Part shown: positions 8,918-18,317 of the stretch, piece after piece
Layout of the letters: each line of letters opens with the position of its first letter
Numbering within the stretch: position 1 is the first letter of the stretch
Source of the DNA: CAVTGO01 sp963734275
Lineage (GTDB): Bacteria > Actinomycetota > UBA4738 > HRBIN12
NCBI GenBank assembly: GCA_963734275.1
Contig: CAVTGO010000001.1
Coordinates: forward strand, 55,480 to 119,479
DNA length: 64,000 bases
Reading direction: 5' to 3'
Translations under genes and position numbers: made by a program
Notes under the pieces: generated by a model
Seen by the model: the letters and a program-made list of their open reading frames with translations, nothing else
What the model was told of the DNA's origin: nothing
Database searches by the model: none

Positions 8918-9510
8918 GTGGGTCCTCCGCTCCGCAGCGCGGCGTCGATCTCGCCCGGTGAGCCACTCGTACGTCACGGCCCCGACTTTCTTGGCGGCGA
9001 TCCTGCCGTCGGGGGCGATCACGAACGTCTCCGGCACGCCGAACACGCCGAACGCGATCGCGGTCCGCGAGCCGGGATCGGTGACGAGCGGCCAGTCCCC
9101 GCCCATCCGAGCCGCGTACTCGAGCGCGGCGCCCTCGGTGTCCTCGAAGTCCACGCCGACGAACACGACGCCGCGCTCCCGGTACCGGTCCCACGCCGCG
9201 AGCAGCGCCGGGTGCTCCACGGTGCACTCGTAACACCAGGACGCCCAGAAGTTCACGACGACGACCCGGTCCTGCAGGGCTGCCAGGTCGATCGTCCCGC
9301 CGTCTCCGCCGAGCTCGGGCAGCGAGAAATCCGGCGCCGGACGCGACACGAGCTCGACTCGGCAGGGCGCGCGGATCGCGACCGAGCGACACGGTGAGCA
9401 GGAGCGCGAACCCCAGCACCGGGGCCAACACGATCGCGACGGTCCGCCGGCGCCGCCGCGCGGCTTCGCCCGGAGTGCGTCGCCGGCGCCTCTTCGAGAT
9501 CCGCGCTCAC
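8914..9510 (-). CDS. ccmG: Thiol-disulfide oxidoreductase CcmG/DsbE, frameshifted
   Basis: The start is the GTG at 9510, overlapping the ccmF stop (GTGA). A short N-terminus (VSADLEEAPATHS), a membrane anchor (VLAPVLGFALLLTVSL), PAPDFSLPEL and a thioredoxin fold with the CXXC-type site WASWCYECTVEHP follow, ending TGEIDAALRSGGPT at a TGA that overlaps the ccmH start. Frame breaks are needed near 9460, 9360 and 8970. Two of them are exactly one extra G in a CCGGGCGA context, and removing it restores the expected protein. CcmG reduces apocytochrome heme-binding cysteines together with CcmH. Confidence 0.8.
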
Positions 9511-11535
9511 ACCCGCACCTCCTCGCGCACCTCGGCGGCCTCGGACGCGGGCGACGGCCCGCGCGGCGGCGGGCCGGGGCGGCCATGCGGCGATCAACCC
9601 GCCGAGCGCCATCACGCCCCCGCCGAGCCACAGCAGCCCGATCCCGGGGTTGGCGAAGAAGCGGAACGCGGCCGTCGGCCCCTCCGCATCGACCGTGACC
9701 AGCGAGGCGTACAGGTCGACCATCCCGTTCCACGGCGTCCCGACGCGGAGCGACGGCGTGCCGATCGGCTCGGAGGACGCCGGGTACAGGTTCAGGGACG
9801 GGTGGAGTCGGACGACCTCGGCGCCGTCCTCGTCGAACACGGTCAGGCTCGGCGACGACGACGCGCCGGTGCGGCTCCTCGCGCGCGTCGAGTCCGTCGA
9901 AGCGGATCTCGTAGCCGTCGACGCTCGCGCGCGCTCCCACCGCGAGGGTCACCTCGGCCGAGCGGTCCTCGAGCGCCGCCCACGAGATGCCCGCGACCGC
10001 GACGAGGAGCCCGAGGTGCGCGACCAGCCCGCCGTACAGCCGCCGGTTCCGGCGCATCGAGGCCGCCACGGCCGCTCGGCAGCGAGCCGCCGCGCGCCCG
10101 CAGCTGTGCGCGGACGCCGCGCGACCATCTCGGCGAGCGTGGCCGCGGTGACGAACGCGACGAGCCCGAAGACCACGACCGCGGCCGGTCCCCGCCCCGG
10201 CGAACGCGAGCAGCGCCGCGACGACCGCCGCCGCCCAGGCGGGACCTGGAGCCGAGCGAGGACGGCCGGACGGCGGACGCCGCGCGCCACGGCAGCATCG
10301 GCCCGACGCCCATCAGGAACAGCAGGGCGAGGGCAACCGGCGCCGCGTTGCGGTTGAAGAAGGGCGCCGCCGACCGAGACCTGCTCGCCGCTCACGGCCT
10401 CGGCGAGCAGCGGGTAGATCGTGCCGACGAGCACCGTGAACGTGACGATCAGCAGCAGCACGTTGTTCGCGAGGAACGCGCTCTCGCGCGACAGCGGCGT
10501 GTCGAACCCCGACTCCGGCGCGCAGGGCCTCGCGCCGCCACGCGATCAGAGCCGAACCCGCCGACCAGCACCAGCACGAGGAACGCGAGGTACAGCGGCC
10601 CGACGATCGACTGCGCGAACGTGTGGACCGACGACAGGATGCTCCCCCGGGTGAGGAACGTGCCGAGGACCGTCAGCGCGAACGTCCCGACGATCAGCGA
10701 CAGGTTCCAGACCTTCAGCATCCCCCGGCGCTCCTGCACCATCACCGAGTGCAGGAACGCGGTCCCGGTCAGCCACGGCAGCAGCGCGACGTTCTCGACC
10801 GGGTCCCATGCCCAGTACCCGCCCCACCCGAGCACCCCGTACGACCACAGCGCGCCGAGCGACGAGGCCGAGCGTGAGGAAGATCCAGGCCGCGATCGTC
10901 CACCGCCGCGTGATCCGCATCCACTCGTCGCTCACCCGGCCCGTGATGAGCGCGGCGATCGCGAAGGCGAACGGCACCGTGAACCCGATGAACCCGAGGT
11001 ACAGCATCGGCGGGTGCACGGCCATCAGCGGGTGGTTCTGGAGCAGCGGCAGCGGACCGCGACCCGTCGGCCGGGCGCGCTGGCGAGCGTCGCGAACGGC
11101 GTCGTCGGCCCGAGGACCAGCAGCGAGATAGAACGCGCACACGCCGAACATCGCCGCAAGGGCCCACGGGAACGTCTCGGGGCGCCGGCGGCGGAACCGG
11201 AACGCCACCGCGGCGAGGTATCCGCCGAGCACGAGGTTCCAGAGCAGGAGCGAGCCCTCGTCCGCCGACCAGAGCGCGAGCACCTTGAAGAACGTCGGCG
11301 TGTCGCGGCTGGAGTTCGACGCGACGTACTCCATCGAGAAGTCGTCGGTCAGCAGCCCGGCGAGCATCGCGAGGTTCGCGATCACGACGAGCGCGAACAG
11401 CGCGTACGCGGAGGTTCGCGCGCTCTCGACGAGCGCGGCCCGGCGCGTCCGAGCGCCGACGATCCCGACGACGAGGCCGTAGACCGCGAGCGCGAGGGCG
11501 AGCGAGAGCGCGACCGTCCCGACGACGGCCGGCAC
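9507..11535 (-). CDS. ccmF: Heme lyase CcmF, frameshifted
   Basis: The GTG at 11535 lies directly after the ccmE stop. The first ~120 residues read cleanly as CcmF (FFKVLALWSADEGSLLLWN, the conserved cytochrome-assembly motif), as do later blocks: LLQNHPLMAVHPPMLYLGF, WGGYWAWDPVENVALLPWL (the WWD heme-binding motif region), FLTRGSILSSVHTFA, and the periplasmic C-terminal part to EVREEVRV at a stop overlapping ccmG. These blocks fall in different frames, so at least five indels separate them, at about 11.10, 10.87, 10.53, 10.37 and between 10.3 and 9.5 kb. CcmF ligates heme from CcmE to apocytochrome. Order and identity are certain; the exact protein sequence is not recoverable here. Confidence 0.8.
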
Positions 11536-11944
11536 CTAGCTCACCTCGGCCGGCGCGGGCGTCTCCCCCGGCGCGCGGCGGGCGGTACTCCTCCGAGTGC
11601 TTCACCAGCATCGTGTCGGAGTGGAACGCGCCGTCGGCGCCGTACGTGCCCTCGAGCACGACGCCGATCCCGGTCCGGAACAAGCCCGGGGTCCCGCCCG
11701 TATGAACGACGGTCATGCGCGTCGTGCCGTCGGTGACGACGAAGTCCACCCCGTCCTGGACGTCGTGCACCGAACCGGGCACGACCCGGCCACCGAGGCG
11801 CAGCCGTTCGCCGGCGGGCGGCGCCTGCTGCAGCAGCTCGGTCGGCGTCACGTAGTAGACGAGGCTGCCCGACAGCGCGCGGGTGCCGACCCAGGCGAGG
11901 CTGCCGGCGATCAGGACGAGGAGGACGACGGTCCGAGGACGCAC
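11536..11944 (-). CDS. ccmE: Heme chaperone CcmE, 3' end frameshifted
   Basis: The ATG at 11944 opens an N-terminal anchor (TVVLLVLIAGSLAWVGTRAL) followed by the CcmE beta-barrel (LRLGGRVVPGSVHDVQDG, FVVTDGTTRMTVVHTGG, VVLEGTYGADGAFHSDTML). The heme-binding motif is VKHSEEYRPP, with the covalent heme-ligating His and the Tyr four residues later, so this is the classical HxxxY type and not the Cys variant. One indel near 11570 is needed to reach APGETPAPAEVS and the TAG at 11536. It heads the leftward ccmEFGHI run. The 5' region faces azlC across about 80 bp, a likely divergent promoter region. Confidence 0.85.
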
Positions 11945-12026
11945 CGGCCGACCCTACCGCGGGCCTGCCGGGAGCGTCGACGGGCTCCGACGGTCGGCAG
12001 GCGATCGGCCGCTGTTACCGTGGTGC

Positions 12027-12689
12027 ATGGCCGAGCGAGCCGCGAACGGGTACCGCGCGGGCGTGCGCGCGATGGCGCCGCTCACCGTCGCGATCGTTGG
12101 GTTCGGGTTCTCCTTCGGCGTGCTCGCCCGGACCGCGGGGTTCGGCTGGCTCGCCCCGATCGTGATGTCGGCCACGACGTTCGCCGGCTCCGCGCAGTTC
12201 GCCGCCGCCTCGACGCTCGGCGATGGGGGCACCGTGGGCGCGGCCGTCGGCGCGGCCCTCCTGCTGAACGCCCGGTACGGCCCGATCGGCGTGACCGTCG
12301 CCCCGTACCTCACGGGCTCCACGCTCTCGAGGTTCCTCCACGCGCAGCTCACCGTGGACGAGTCGTGGGCGATCGCCGCGGAGGGCGACGGGCGGTACGA
12401 CCCGAAGAAACTCGTCGGCGCGGGCCTCCTGCTCTACGTGTGCTGGGTGGGAGGGACCGCGATCGGCGCGATCGCCGGCGAGGCGCTCGGCGACCCCACC
12501 TCGCTCGGACTCGACGCCGCCTTCCCCGCGCTGTTCTTCGGTCTGCTCGTCCCCATGGTCAGGAGCCGCACGGCACTCGCCGCGGCCCTGCTCGGGGCCG
12601 GGATCGCGCTCGCGCTGACGCCCGTCGCGCCAGCCGGGATCTCGATCATCGCCGCCAGCATCGCCTGTCTCCTCGGGATCCGGCGATGA
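12027..12689 (+). CDS. azlC: AzlC family branched-chain amino acid export protein
   Basis: The 220-residue protein from the ATG at 12027 has the AzlC pattern: an N-terminal GFSFGVLARTAG helix, the motif MSATTFAGSAQFAAAS, LLLNARYGPIGVTVAPYL, and several further hydrophobic segments to the C-terminus. AzlC is the large subunit of a two-component exporter for branched-chain amino acids or analogues. Its stop overlaps the ATG of azlD (ATGA), so the pair is translationally coupled. An earlier in-frame ATG was rejected because the extension lies over the ccmE promoter region and looks random. Confidence 0.88.
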   Translation: MAERAANGYRAGVRAMAPLTVAIVGFGFSFGVLARTAGFGWLAPIVMSATTFAGSAQFAAASTLGDGGTVGAAVGAALLLNARYGPIGVTVAPYLTGSTLSRFLHAQLTVDESWAIAAEGDGRYDPKKLVGAGLLLYVCWVGGTAIGAIAGEALGDPTSLGLDAAFPALFFGLLVPMVRSRTALAAALLGAGIALALTPVAPAGISIIAASIACLLGIRR

Positions 12690-12994
12690 GCTCGGTCTGG
12701 CTGGTCGTGGGGATCGTCGGGGTGGGAACGATGGCGATCAAGGCCCTCGGACCGGTGCTCCTCGGCGGCCGGGCGATCCCGCCGCGTCTGACCGGCGTGG
12801 TCGAACTCCTCGCGCCGGCGCTCCTCGGCGCGCTCGTCGCCGTGCAGACGTTCGGCGCCGGGCAGGCCCTGGTGCTCGACGAGCGGCTGTTCGGCGTGGC
12901 GGCGGCCGGGATCGCCCTGTGGCGCAAGGCGCCGCTGCTGGTCGTCGTGGTCGTCGCGGCCGCAGCGACTGCGCTCGCCCGGCAGGTCCTGTAG
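12686..12994 (+). CDS. azlD: AzlD family small transporter subunit
   Basis: This 102-residue protein is almost wholly hydrophobic, with about four membrane segments. It has the AzlD features AIKALGPVLLGGRAIPPRL near the N-terminus, LLAPALLGALVAVQTFG in the middle and a VVVVVAAAATALARQVL end. AzlD partners AzlC in branched-chain amino acid export. The ATG overlaps the azlC stop. It ends 20 bp before the tRNA-Gly gene on the other strand. Confidence 0.85.
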   Translation: MSSVWLVVGIVGVGTMAIKALGPVLLGGRAIPPRLTGVVELLAPALLGALVAVQTFGAGQALVLDERLFGVAAAGIALWRKAPLLVVVVVAAAATALARQVL

Positions 12995-13013
12995 GCCGGC
13001 CCGAGCCTCGACG

Positions 13014-13084
<71 letters not shown>

Positions 13085-13140
13085 GTAGCGGCAAGCCTAG
13101 CAGCGACCTCTTCGCGGACCGCTATCCCGACTCCGCCCGG

Positions 13141-13803
13141 CTAGCCCGACTTCTGGCCGGTGCGAAGGTCGAGCCAGTTCACCTCGATCTGCGCGTAACG
13201 CGCCCACGCCGATGCCCACCCCTGGTCGTTGCGGGGGAACTTCTCGAGCGGCGCCTGAGGCGCGTTGCGGTCCCAGATGCCGAAATGGTCCGGCGCGTAC
13301 CCGAGCAGATAGCGAGAGCCGGTGTGCGTGAACTCCACCTTCGGCTCCGGCGCCGGCGTGGCGGCCACCGGCGCGGCCTGGGCCGACTGCGCCACCGCAG
13401 GCTGGGCCACGGGCGCAGGCTGGGCGACCGGCGCTGGCGCGGCGACCGGCGCCGGCTCGGGTGCAGGTGCCGGGGCGGGCGTCGGCGCGGGTGCCGGCGT
13501 GGGAGCGGCGGCCACGGGGGCGGGCTCGGCCGGCTTCGGCGGCTCGGCCGGCTTCGGCGGCTCCACCGCCACGGGGGCCATCATCGTCGCTTGGGGCGGA
13601 GGCGCCGATTCCTTCTTCTCCTCTGCCTTCTCCTCCACCTTGGGGAACACCTTCGACCCGCTCTTGGGCTCGACCTTCGCCGGCGCTTTCGCGGGCGGTG
13701 TGTTCGCGCCCGCGGGGATCTCGTCGACGAGCCAGGACTGGCACCACCGGCACTTGATCGCCGAGTCCTGGATCTGTTCCGCGCAGTAGGGGCAGGTCTT
13801 CAT
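13141..13803 (-). CDS. Zinc-ribbon protein with long Pro/Ala linker
   Basis: The 220-residue protein starts MKTCPYCAEQIQDSAIKCRWC, a zinc ribbon with two CxxC pairs. A charged then extremely Pro/Ala/Val-rich linker occupies residues 35-150, and a compact C-terminal domain holds SRYLLGYAPDHFGIWDR, a W/Y-rich pattern. No membrane segment is present. The C-terminal domain resembles a small uncharacterised domain that often ends such zinc-ribbon proteins; I cannot assign a function. Its N-terminus is closely similar to that of the membrane protein at 28110-28961, so the two share a module. Confidence 0.7.
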   Translation of the reverse strand: MKTCPYCAEQIQDSAIKCRWCQSWLVDEIPAGANTPPAKAPAKVEPKSGSKVFPKVEEKAEEKKESAPPPQATMMAPVAVEPPKPAEPPKPAEPAPVAAAPTPAPAPTPAPAPAPEPAPVAAPAPVAQPAPVAQPAVAQSAQAAPVAATPAPEPKVEFTHTGSRYLLGYAPDHFGIWDRNAPQAPLEKFPRNDQGWASAWARYAQIEVNWLDLRTGQKSG

Positions 13804-13833
13804 GGCAGCGCTCCTTCGACCGGGGGCGACAGC

Positions 13834-15111
13834 CTACCCCTGTCGAGGCGCAGGAGGAAAACCGGGCTCAGCCGCCGCGACGATCTTGCCGCCCTTCATC
13901 ACGAGGGCGACGTCCGTGAGAACGTCCACGTCCTCGAGCGGATCGCCCTCGACGGCGACCAGGTCCGCGAACCGCCCCGGCTCGAGCGCGCCGACCCGGT
14001 CCTGCCATCCCATGAGCTCGGCGGCGACGACCGTGGCCGCCTGGATCGCCTGCATCGGCGTCATGCCGTACTTCACCATGTACGCGAACTGCTTCGCGGC
14101 CATGCGGTGGGGGTACCCGCCGCTGTCCGTGCCGAACGCGAGCTTGACGCCGGCCTCGACGCACTTCGCGAACCCCTGCCGCTGCGCCTCGGTGGTCTCC
14201 TCGTTCTTGCGGAGCACGTTCGGCGACCAGCCGTGGAGCCTGCCCTGCTCCTCGATCCAATCGCCGAACCAGATGTCGGCGACGAGGTAGGTCCCGGCCT
14301 CCACCATCATCGCGATCGACTCATCGTCCATCAGCGAGCCGTGCTCGATCGAGCGGACGCCGGCCCGCACCGCGCGCTTGATGCCCTCGGCGCCGTGGGC
14401 GTGGGCCGCGACGTACGTGTCGTAGAGGGCCGCCTCCTCGACGGCCGCGCGGATCTCGGCTTCGGAGAACTCCGGGGCGCCCGGGACCGTGCCCTCGGTG
14501 AGGACGGCGCCCGTGGCGATCACCTTGATGAAATCGGCCCCGCCGTGGAGGATCCGCCGAACCGCGTCGCGGACCTCGTCCACGGAGCTCGCCACGCCGA
14601 ACCGCAGGTCGCGCGGGACCACGGCGTCCACGTCGGACGCGAGCCCCGTCACGTCTCCCCCGCCGGCCGGTGACGTCACGTACGCCCCGGCGCACATCAT
14701 CCGAGGTCCGAGCACGTCCCCCGCCTCGATCGCATCGCGAAGGGCCACGTCCACGAGCGCCCGGAAGGTGCCGACGTCGCGGACGGTCGTGAACCCGGAC
14801 TCGATCGTCTCGCGGGCGTTGTGGACGCCCGAGAACGCCTCCTGCGCAGCAGATCGCGTGACGAGGTACGCATAGCCGCGACCGGTCTCCACCTCGCCGA
14901 TCAGGTGGGCGTGACAGTCGATCAGACCGGGGAGCACGGTGTGCCTCGAGAGGTCGATCACCTGGGCGTCCTCCGCGTACCGGCCTTCGTCGGGCCCGAC
15001 CGACTCGATCCGGTCGCCCCGGATGGTGATGACCTGCGCGTGCCGAACCTCGCCGGCGATCGCGTCGATCAGCCGGCCGGCACGGACGAGGGTGAGCTCG
15101 GGTTCGGTCAC
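13834..15111 (-). CDS. Amidohydrolase family metal-dependent hydrolase
   Basis: The 425-residue protein has the amidohydrolase metal centre: DCHAHL with His67 and His69, Lys196 in DFIKVIATGA (the likely carboxylated bridging Lys), His237 in AAHAHG, His257 in SIEHGS and Asp329 in FGTDSGG. The C-terminal ALEPGRFADLVAVEGDPLEDV segment is the usual small beta domain. It belongs to the imidazolonepropionase/prolidase-like (Xaa-Pro dipeptidase-type) subgroup; the substrate cannot be told. Seven bases separate it from the downstream end of the aldehyde dehydrogenase, and both run leftward, so they may be co-transcribed. Confidence 0.85.
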   Translation of the reverse strand: MTEPELTLVRAGRLIDAIAGEVRHAQVITIRGDRIESVGPDEGRYAEDAQVIDLSRHTVLPGLIDCHAHLIGEVETGRGYAYLVTRSAAQEAFSGVHNARETIESGFTTVRDVGTFRALVDVALRDAIEAGDVLGPRMMCAGAYVTSPAGGGDVTGLASDVDAVVPRDLRFGVASSVDEVRDAVRRILHGGADFIKVIATGAVLTEGTVPGAPEFSEAEIRAAVEEAALYDTYVAAHAHGAEGIKRAVRAGVRSIEHGSLMDDESIAMMVEAGTYLVADIWFGDWIEEQGRLHGWSPNVLRKNEETTEAQRQGFAKCVEAGVKLAFGTDSGGYPHRMAAKQFAYMVKYGMTPMQAIQAATVVAAELMGWQDRVGALEPGRFADLVAVEGDPLEDVDVLTDVALVMKGGKIVAAAEPGFPPAPRQG

Positions 15112-15118
15112 GGGCGGG

Positions 15119-16675
15119 TCAGGGTAGGCGGAACGAGGGGTCGGCCGCCAGCTCGTCGACGTCCATCTGCGCCTTCTGGAGCTTCCCGCTGTAGTCCCAG
15201 TTCATCGACTGCCAGCGCGTGAACTGGTCGAGCACCCAGATCCCGCTCTGGCGCGCGCCGTTGCCGCTGCGACCGTTGCCCCCGAACGGTAGGTGGGCCT
15301 CGGCACCGGTGGTCGAGTTGTTCACGCTCACCATGCCGGCCGAGATCCGGTCGCGGAACCGGAACACGTGGAGGGGGTCGTTCGTGTAGATCGAGCTCGA
15401 CAAGCCGTACCCGTGACCGTTCGCGAGCGCGATCGCCTCATCGAAGTCGCCGAAGCTCGCCACCCCGACGATCGGCCCGAACGTCTCCTGCTTGTACAGG
15501 TCGTCGTCCGCCGTGACGCCGTCGACGATCGTCGGGTGCACGTAGAGACCGTCCTCGGGATCGCCCACGAAGCCCGCGCGCGGGTTCTCGCTGCTGATCC
15601 GTCCGGTCCCGCTCGAGCCACGGAGCCGGTGGTGTGGCTGCACCCAGTCCAGCCAACCCAGGAACCGCTCGCAGAAGCGCGAGCTGATCATCGGGCCGAA
15701 GAGCACGTCCTCGAACGGGTCACCGATCGGCGCGGACGCGACCGCATCCGCGAAGCGCCCGATGAATTCGTCGTGCACGGCCTCGTGCACGATCACGGTC
15801 CCGAGCGAAGTGCACCGCTGCCCCGCCGTGCCGAACCCGCTGAACAGGGCGCCCTCGACGGCGAGGTCCAGGTCGGCGTCGGGCATCACCACGAGCGGGT
15901 TCTTGCCGCCGAGCTCCAGGCACGGGGTCTGCAGGTGGCGGCCGCAGAGCTCGCCGATCCGACGTCCGACGTCGCTCGAGCCCGTGAACCCCACCTTGTC
16001 CACCAGGCCTTCGCCGATCGCTCGGTCCAGGCCATCGAACGTCGCGGGGCCGTCGGCGAGCACCATGTTCACCACGCCCGGCGGGAACCCCGCGTGGAGG
16101 AACAGTTGCGCGAGCGCCTCGGAGATGGCTGGGGCGTACTCGGCGGGCTTCCACACCACGGCGTTGCCGCACACGAGCGCCGGCACGAGGTACCACGACG
16201 GCACCGCGACCGGGAAGTTCCCGGCCGTGACGATCGCGGCCACGCCGACCGGGTTGCGGAACGTGAAGAGCTGTTTGTCGGGGAGCTCGGACGGCACGGT
16301 CTGCCCGTAGAGCCGGCGGCCCTCCGAGACGAAGAAGTTGCAGGTGTCCACGACCTCCTGGACCGAGCCTCGCGACTCCTTCAGCGGTTTGCCGATCTCG
16401 CGCGTGATGATCCGCGCGAGCGCCTCCGCGTTGTCCTCGACCAGGCGGCCGAGCTGCTGGATCGCGCGCCCGCGGACCGGCGCCGGCACCCGCGCCCAGG
16501 CCGGTTGCGCCTCGCGAGCCGCTCGCGCCGCCTCGACGAACGTCGTCGCGTCGCCGAGCTTGGCCTCGGCGACCACCTCGTCCAGGTGGGCCGGGTTCGG
16601 GATGGTCAGCGTTCCGCCGGGCGCATCGTCCCGGGGTTGACCATCGATCAGCGAGGAGACCGTGCTGCTCACCAT
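15119..16675 (-). CDS. NAD(P)-dependent aldehyde dehydrogenase
   Basis: The 518-residue protein has all ALDH hallmarks: VVWKPAEYAP, FTGSSDVGRRI, catalytic Glu254 in LELGGKNPL and catalytic Cys288 in GTAGQRCTS, plus the ETFGPIVGVASF and HLPFGGNGRSGNG motifs. The C-terminus ending WDYSGKLQKAQMDVDEL resembles the ALDH subgroup containing piperideine-6-carboxylate or aminoadipate-semialdehyde dehydrogenases, but that assignment is only suggestive. It is the first gene of a two-gene leftward unit with the amidohydrolase. Confidence 0.88.
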   Translation of the reverse strand: MVSSTVSSLIDGQPRDDAPGGTLTIPNPAHLDEVVAEAKLGDATTFVEAARAAREAQPAWARVPAPVRGRAIQQLGRLVEDNAEALARIITREIGKPLKESRGSVQEVVDTCNFFVSEGRRLYGQTVPSELPDKQLFTFRNPVGVAAIVTAGNFPVAVPSWYLVPALVCGNAVVWKPAEYAPAISEALAQLFLHAGFPPGVVNMVLADGPATFDGLDRAIGEGLVDKVGFTGSSDVGRRIGELCGRHLQTPCLELGGKNPLVVMPDADLDLAVEGALFSGFGTAGQRCTSLGTVIVHEAVHDEFIGRFADAVASAPIGDPFEDVLFGPMISSRFCERFLGWLDWVQPHHRLRGSSGTGRISSENPRAGFVGDPEDGLYVHPTIVDGVTADDDLYKQETFGPIVGVASFGDFDEAIALANGHGYGLSSSIYTNDPLHVFRFRDRISAGMVSVNNSTTGAEAHLPFGGNGRSGNGARQSGIWVLDQFTRWQSMNWDYSGKLQKAQMDVDELAADPSFRLP

Positions 16676-16709
16676 GCCGCCATCCTACGAGCCGCTCAGC
16701 GAGGCGGGC

Positions 16710-17036
16710 CTAGAGCGCCGTGAAGGCCTCGTTTGCCAGGCGCTTCCAGGCGCGCGAGCGCTCCAGCGGCACCAGGACCCAGGCCTTCATCGCTCGGCCC
16801 TTCATCGGCTCGAACGGTTCGACGCCCTTTCGCTTGAGCGCGGCCGCGACCTCCTCCTCGGAACCGAGCTTGAACGTCATCGCGTCGCCGAACGTCCCGC
16901 AGAACACCTTGTCGCCCTTCTTCAGCACGGGCATCCCGAACATCTGCGAGCGCTTCGCTCCCCGAGCGACGAAGTCGTCGGCGAGCCTCTCGTAGCGCTC
17001 GAGCGTCTCGGGGCCGGTCTTCGGGAGCTTCGGCAC
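16710..17036 (-). CDS. TfoX N-terminal domain-like small protein
   Basis: This 108-residue protein contains SQMFGMPVLKKGDKVFCGTF, then DAMTFKLG and a C-terminal KAWVLVPLERSRAWKRL, the pattern of stand-alone TfoX N-terminal-like proteins. TfoX/Sxy is a competence regulator in some bacteria, but small relatives like this are common and uncharacterised. It lacks the C-terminal TfoX domain. It is transcribed leftward, divergent from the cNMP-binding gene 58 bp away. Confidence 0.75.
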   Translation of the reverse strand: MPKLPKTGPETLERYERLADDFVARGAKRSQMFGMPVLKKGDKVFCGTFGDAMTFKLGSEEEVAAALKRKGVEPFEPMKGRAMKAWVLVPLERSRAWKRLANEAFTAL

Positions 17037-17094
17037 CGCAGCATCGTACGCCGAGCCCGTGAGCCGCTACCGACCGCCTGGGTAGGATGGGGCC

Positions 17095-17544
17095 GTGCCG
17101 ATCCCCGCACCCCGTCGCCATCCGAGCGTCACCCTGCTCGCGAAGGTCCCGTTGTTCTCGAGCCTCGGTCCGACGCACCTCGCGAAGGTCGCCCGGCTCG
17201 CCGAGGAGGCCAGCTACTCCGCGGGCCGCATGATCGTGAAGGTCGGAGCGCCGGGACTGGCGTTCTACGCGATCGTCGAGGGCAAGGCGAAGGTCGTGAA
17301 GGGCAAGATCGCGTCCGCGGCGCCCGAGGCCGTTCTCGGCCCGGGCAAGTTCTTCGGGGAGATGTCGCTCCTCGACGGCCGGCCGCGCGCGACGTCCGTG
17401 GTGGCCGAGACCCCGCTCACGACGATCCGCATCGAGCGCGCGCCGTTCCGCCGGCTCCTGCGGGAGGAGCCTGAGATGGCGCTCAAGCTCCTCGAGGGCA
17501 TGTCGCTTCGGATGCGCAAGGTCATGGGCGACCCGACCGTCTAG
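17095..17544 (+). CDS. Stand-alone cyclic-nucleotide-binding domain protein
   Basis: The 149-residue protein is a single Crp-type cNMP fold with no DNA-binding domain. It starts VTLLAKVPLFSSLG and carries a canonical phosphate-binding cassette, FFGEMSLLDGRPRATSVVAE, with Glu and Arg in place. It should therefore bind cAMP or a similar nucleotide, unlike the two degenerate folds in the FeS protein at 3086-4873. It may be a diffusible regulator or sensor. Its TAG stop overlaps the opposing sortase stop in a CTAG palindrome (17541-17544). A class III cyclase lies 2.6 kb away. Confidence 0.82.
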   Translation: MPIPAPRRHPSVTLLAKVPLFSSLGPTHLAKVARLAEEASYSAGRMIVKVGAPGLAFYAIVEGKAKVVKGKIASAAPEAVLGPGKFFGEMSLLDGRPRATSVVAETPLTTIRIERAPFRRLLREEPEMALKLLEGMSLRMRKVMGDPTV

Positions 17545-18317
17545 GTGTTGAGCGAAACGGTCGCCTGGTCGTCCCTCGGCGAGGTGACGAGCGACGCGAA
17601 GACGACGATGTTGTCGAGATAGTGCCCGGTCGCGCTATCGAAGGCGCCTCCGCACGTGATGATCCTCAGACCGGCGTGATCGATATCGCCGTAGACGAGT
17701 CCCGTCGGGAACCGGTCCTTCGCGTAACGGCGTACCTCGTCAACGATGAAGAGCGCGGACGAGTCGTCCGCGCGGATGATGACCACTCGGTCTCCGGGCC
17801 GCAGCTCGCCGAGACGGAAGAACACCGACGGACCGTCGGCCGCGGAGTCGACGTGCCCGAGCAGGATCGCCGGCCCGAGCGAACCGGGTGCCGGCGAGTG
17901 TCGGTACCAGGCGGCCCGGTCGTAGTCGGGTCCGGGGGCCGGAACCTCCAGACCGCCGTCCGCATCGAGCCCCAGGTGGAGCAGCGTCGAGCGCACGCCG
18001 ATCGACGGGATCTCCAACGTCACGGGCTCGGATGCTGAGAGGATCGGTCCGACCACCGTAGGCGAGGCGGGCGCTTGGAGCGAGAACCGGCCGACCTCAG
18101 CGCGGGACCATCGTTCGCCACCTTCTGCCGCGCCATCCGACCCGACGGCCGCGAACGGCTGCTGAACTCGGCGCTGCGACGCGATGGCGATGCCGATCAA
18201 GCCGATCCCGCCGACGATGAGGGCTGCAGCGGTCACGGTAGCGATCAGGCTACCGCGACCGCCGTGCCTCACAGGTTGTCGGACGGACCGTAGGTCTTCG
18301 TCGTTAAGCCCTCGCAC
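17541..18317 (-). CDS. Class F-type sortase
   Basis: The product has an N-terminal membrane anchor (SLIATVTAAALIVGGIGLIGIAIA) and a sortase fold with the catalytic His in AILLGHVDS and the catalytic Cys in LRIITCGGAFD, followed by a conserved terminal strand (YLDNIVVFA). This matches actinobacterial class F (formerly E/F) sortases. The start is uncertain: GTG at 18317 overlaps the upstream gene by 14 nt, and GTG at 18272 is an alternative; neither has a strong Shine-Dalgarno. It presumably anchors the QCNG-repeat protein encoded just upstream. Confidence 0.85.
   Translation of the reverse strand: MRGLNDEDLRSVRQPVRHGGRGSLIATVTAAALIVGGIGLIGIAIASQRRVQQPFAAVGSDGAAEGGERWSRAEVGRFSLQAPASPTVVGPILSASEPVTLEIPSIGVRSTLLHLGLDADGGLEVPAPGPDYDRAAWYRHSPAPGSLGPAILLGHVDSAADGPSVFFRLGELRPGDRVVIIRADDSSALFIVDEVRRYAKDRFPTGLVYGDIDHAGLRIITCGGAFDSATGHYLDNIVVFASLVTSPRDDQATVSLNT

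Noticed and set aside
8265..11944. Programmed frameshifting or pseudogenisation of the ccm genes
   Set aside because: Too many indels, no slippery sites or accompanying stops, and the same error type occurs in unrelated genes elsewhere.
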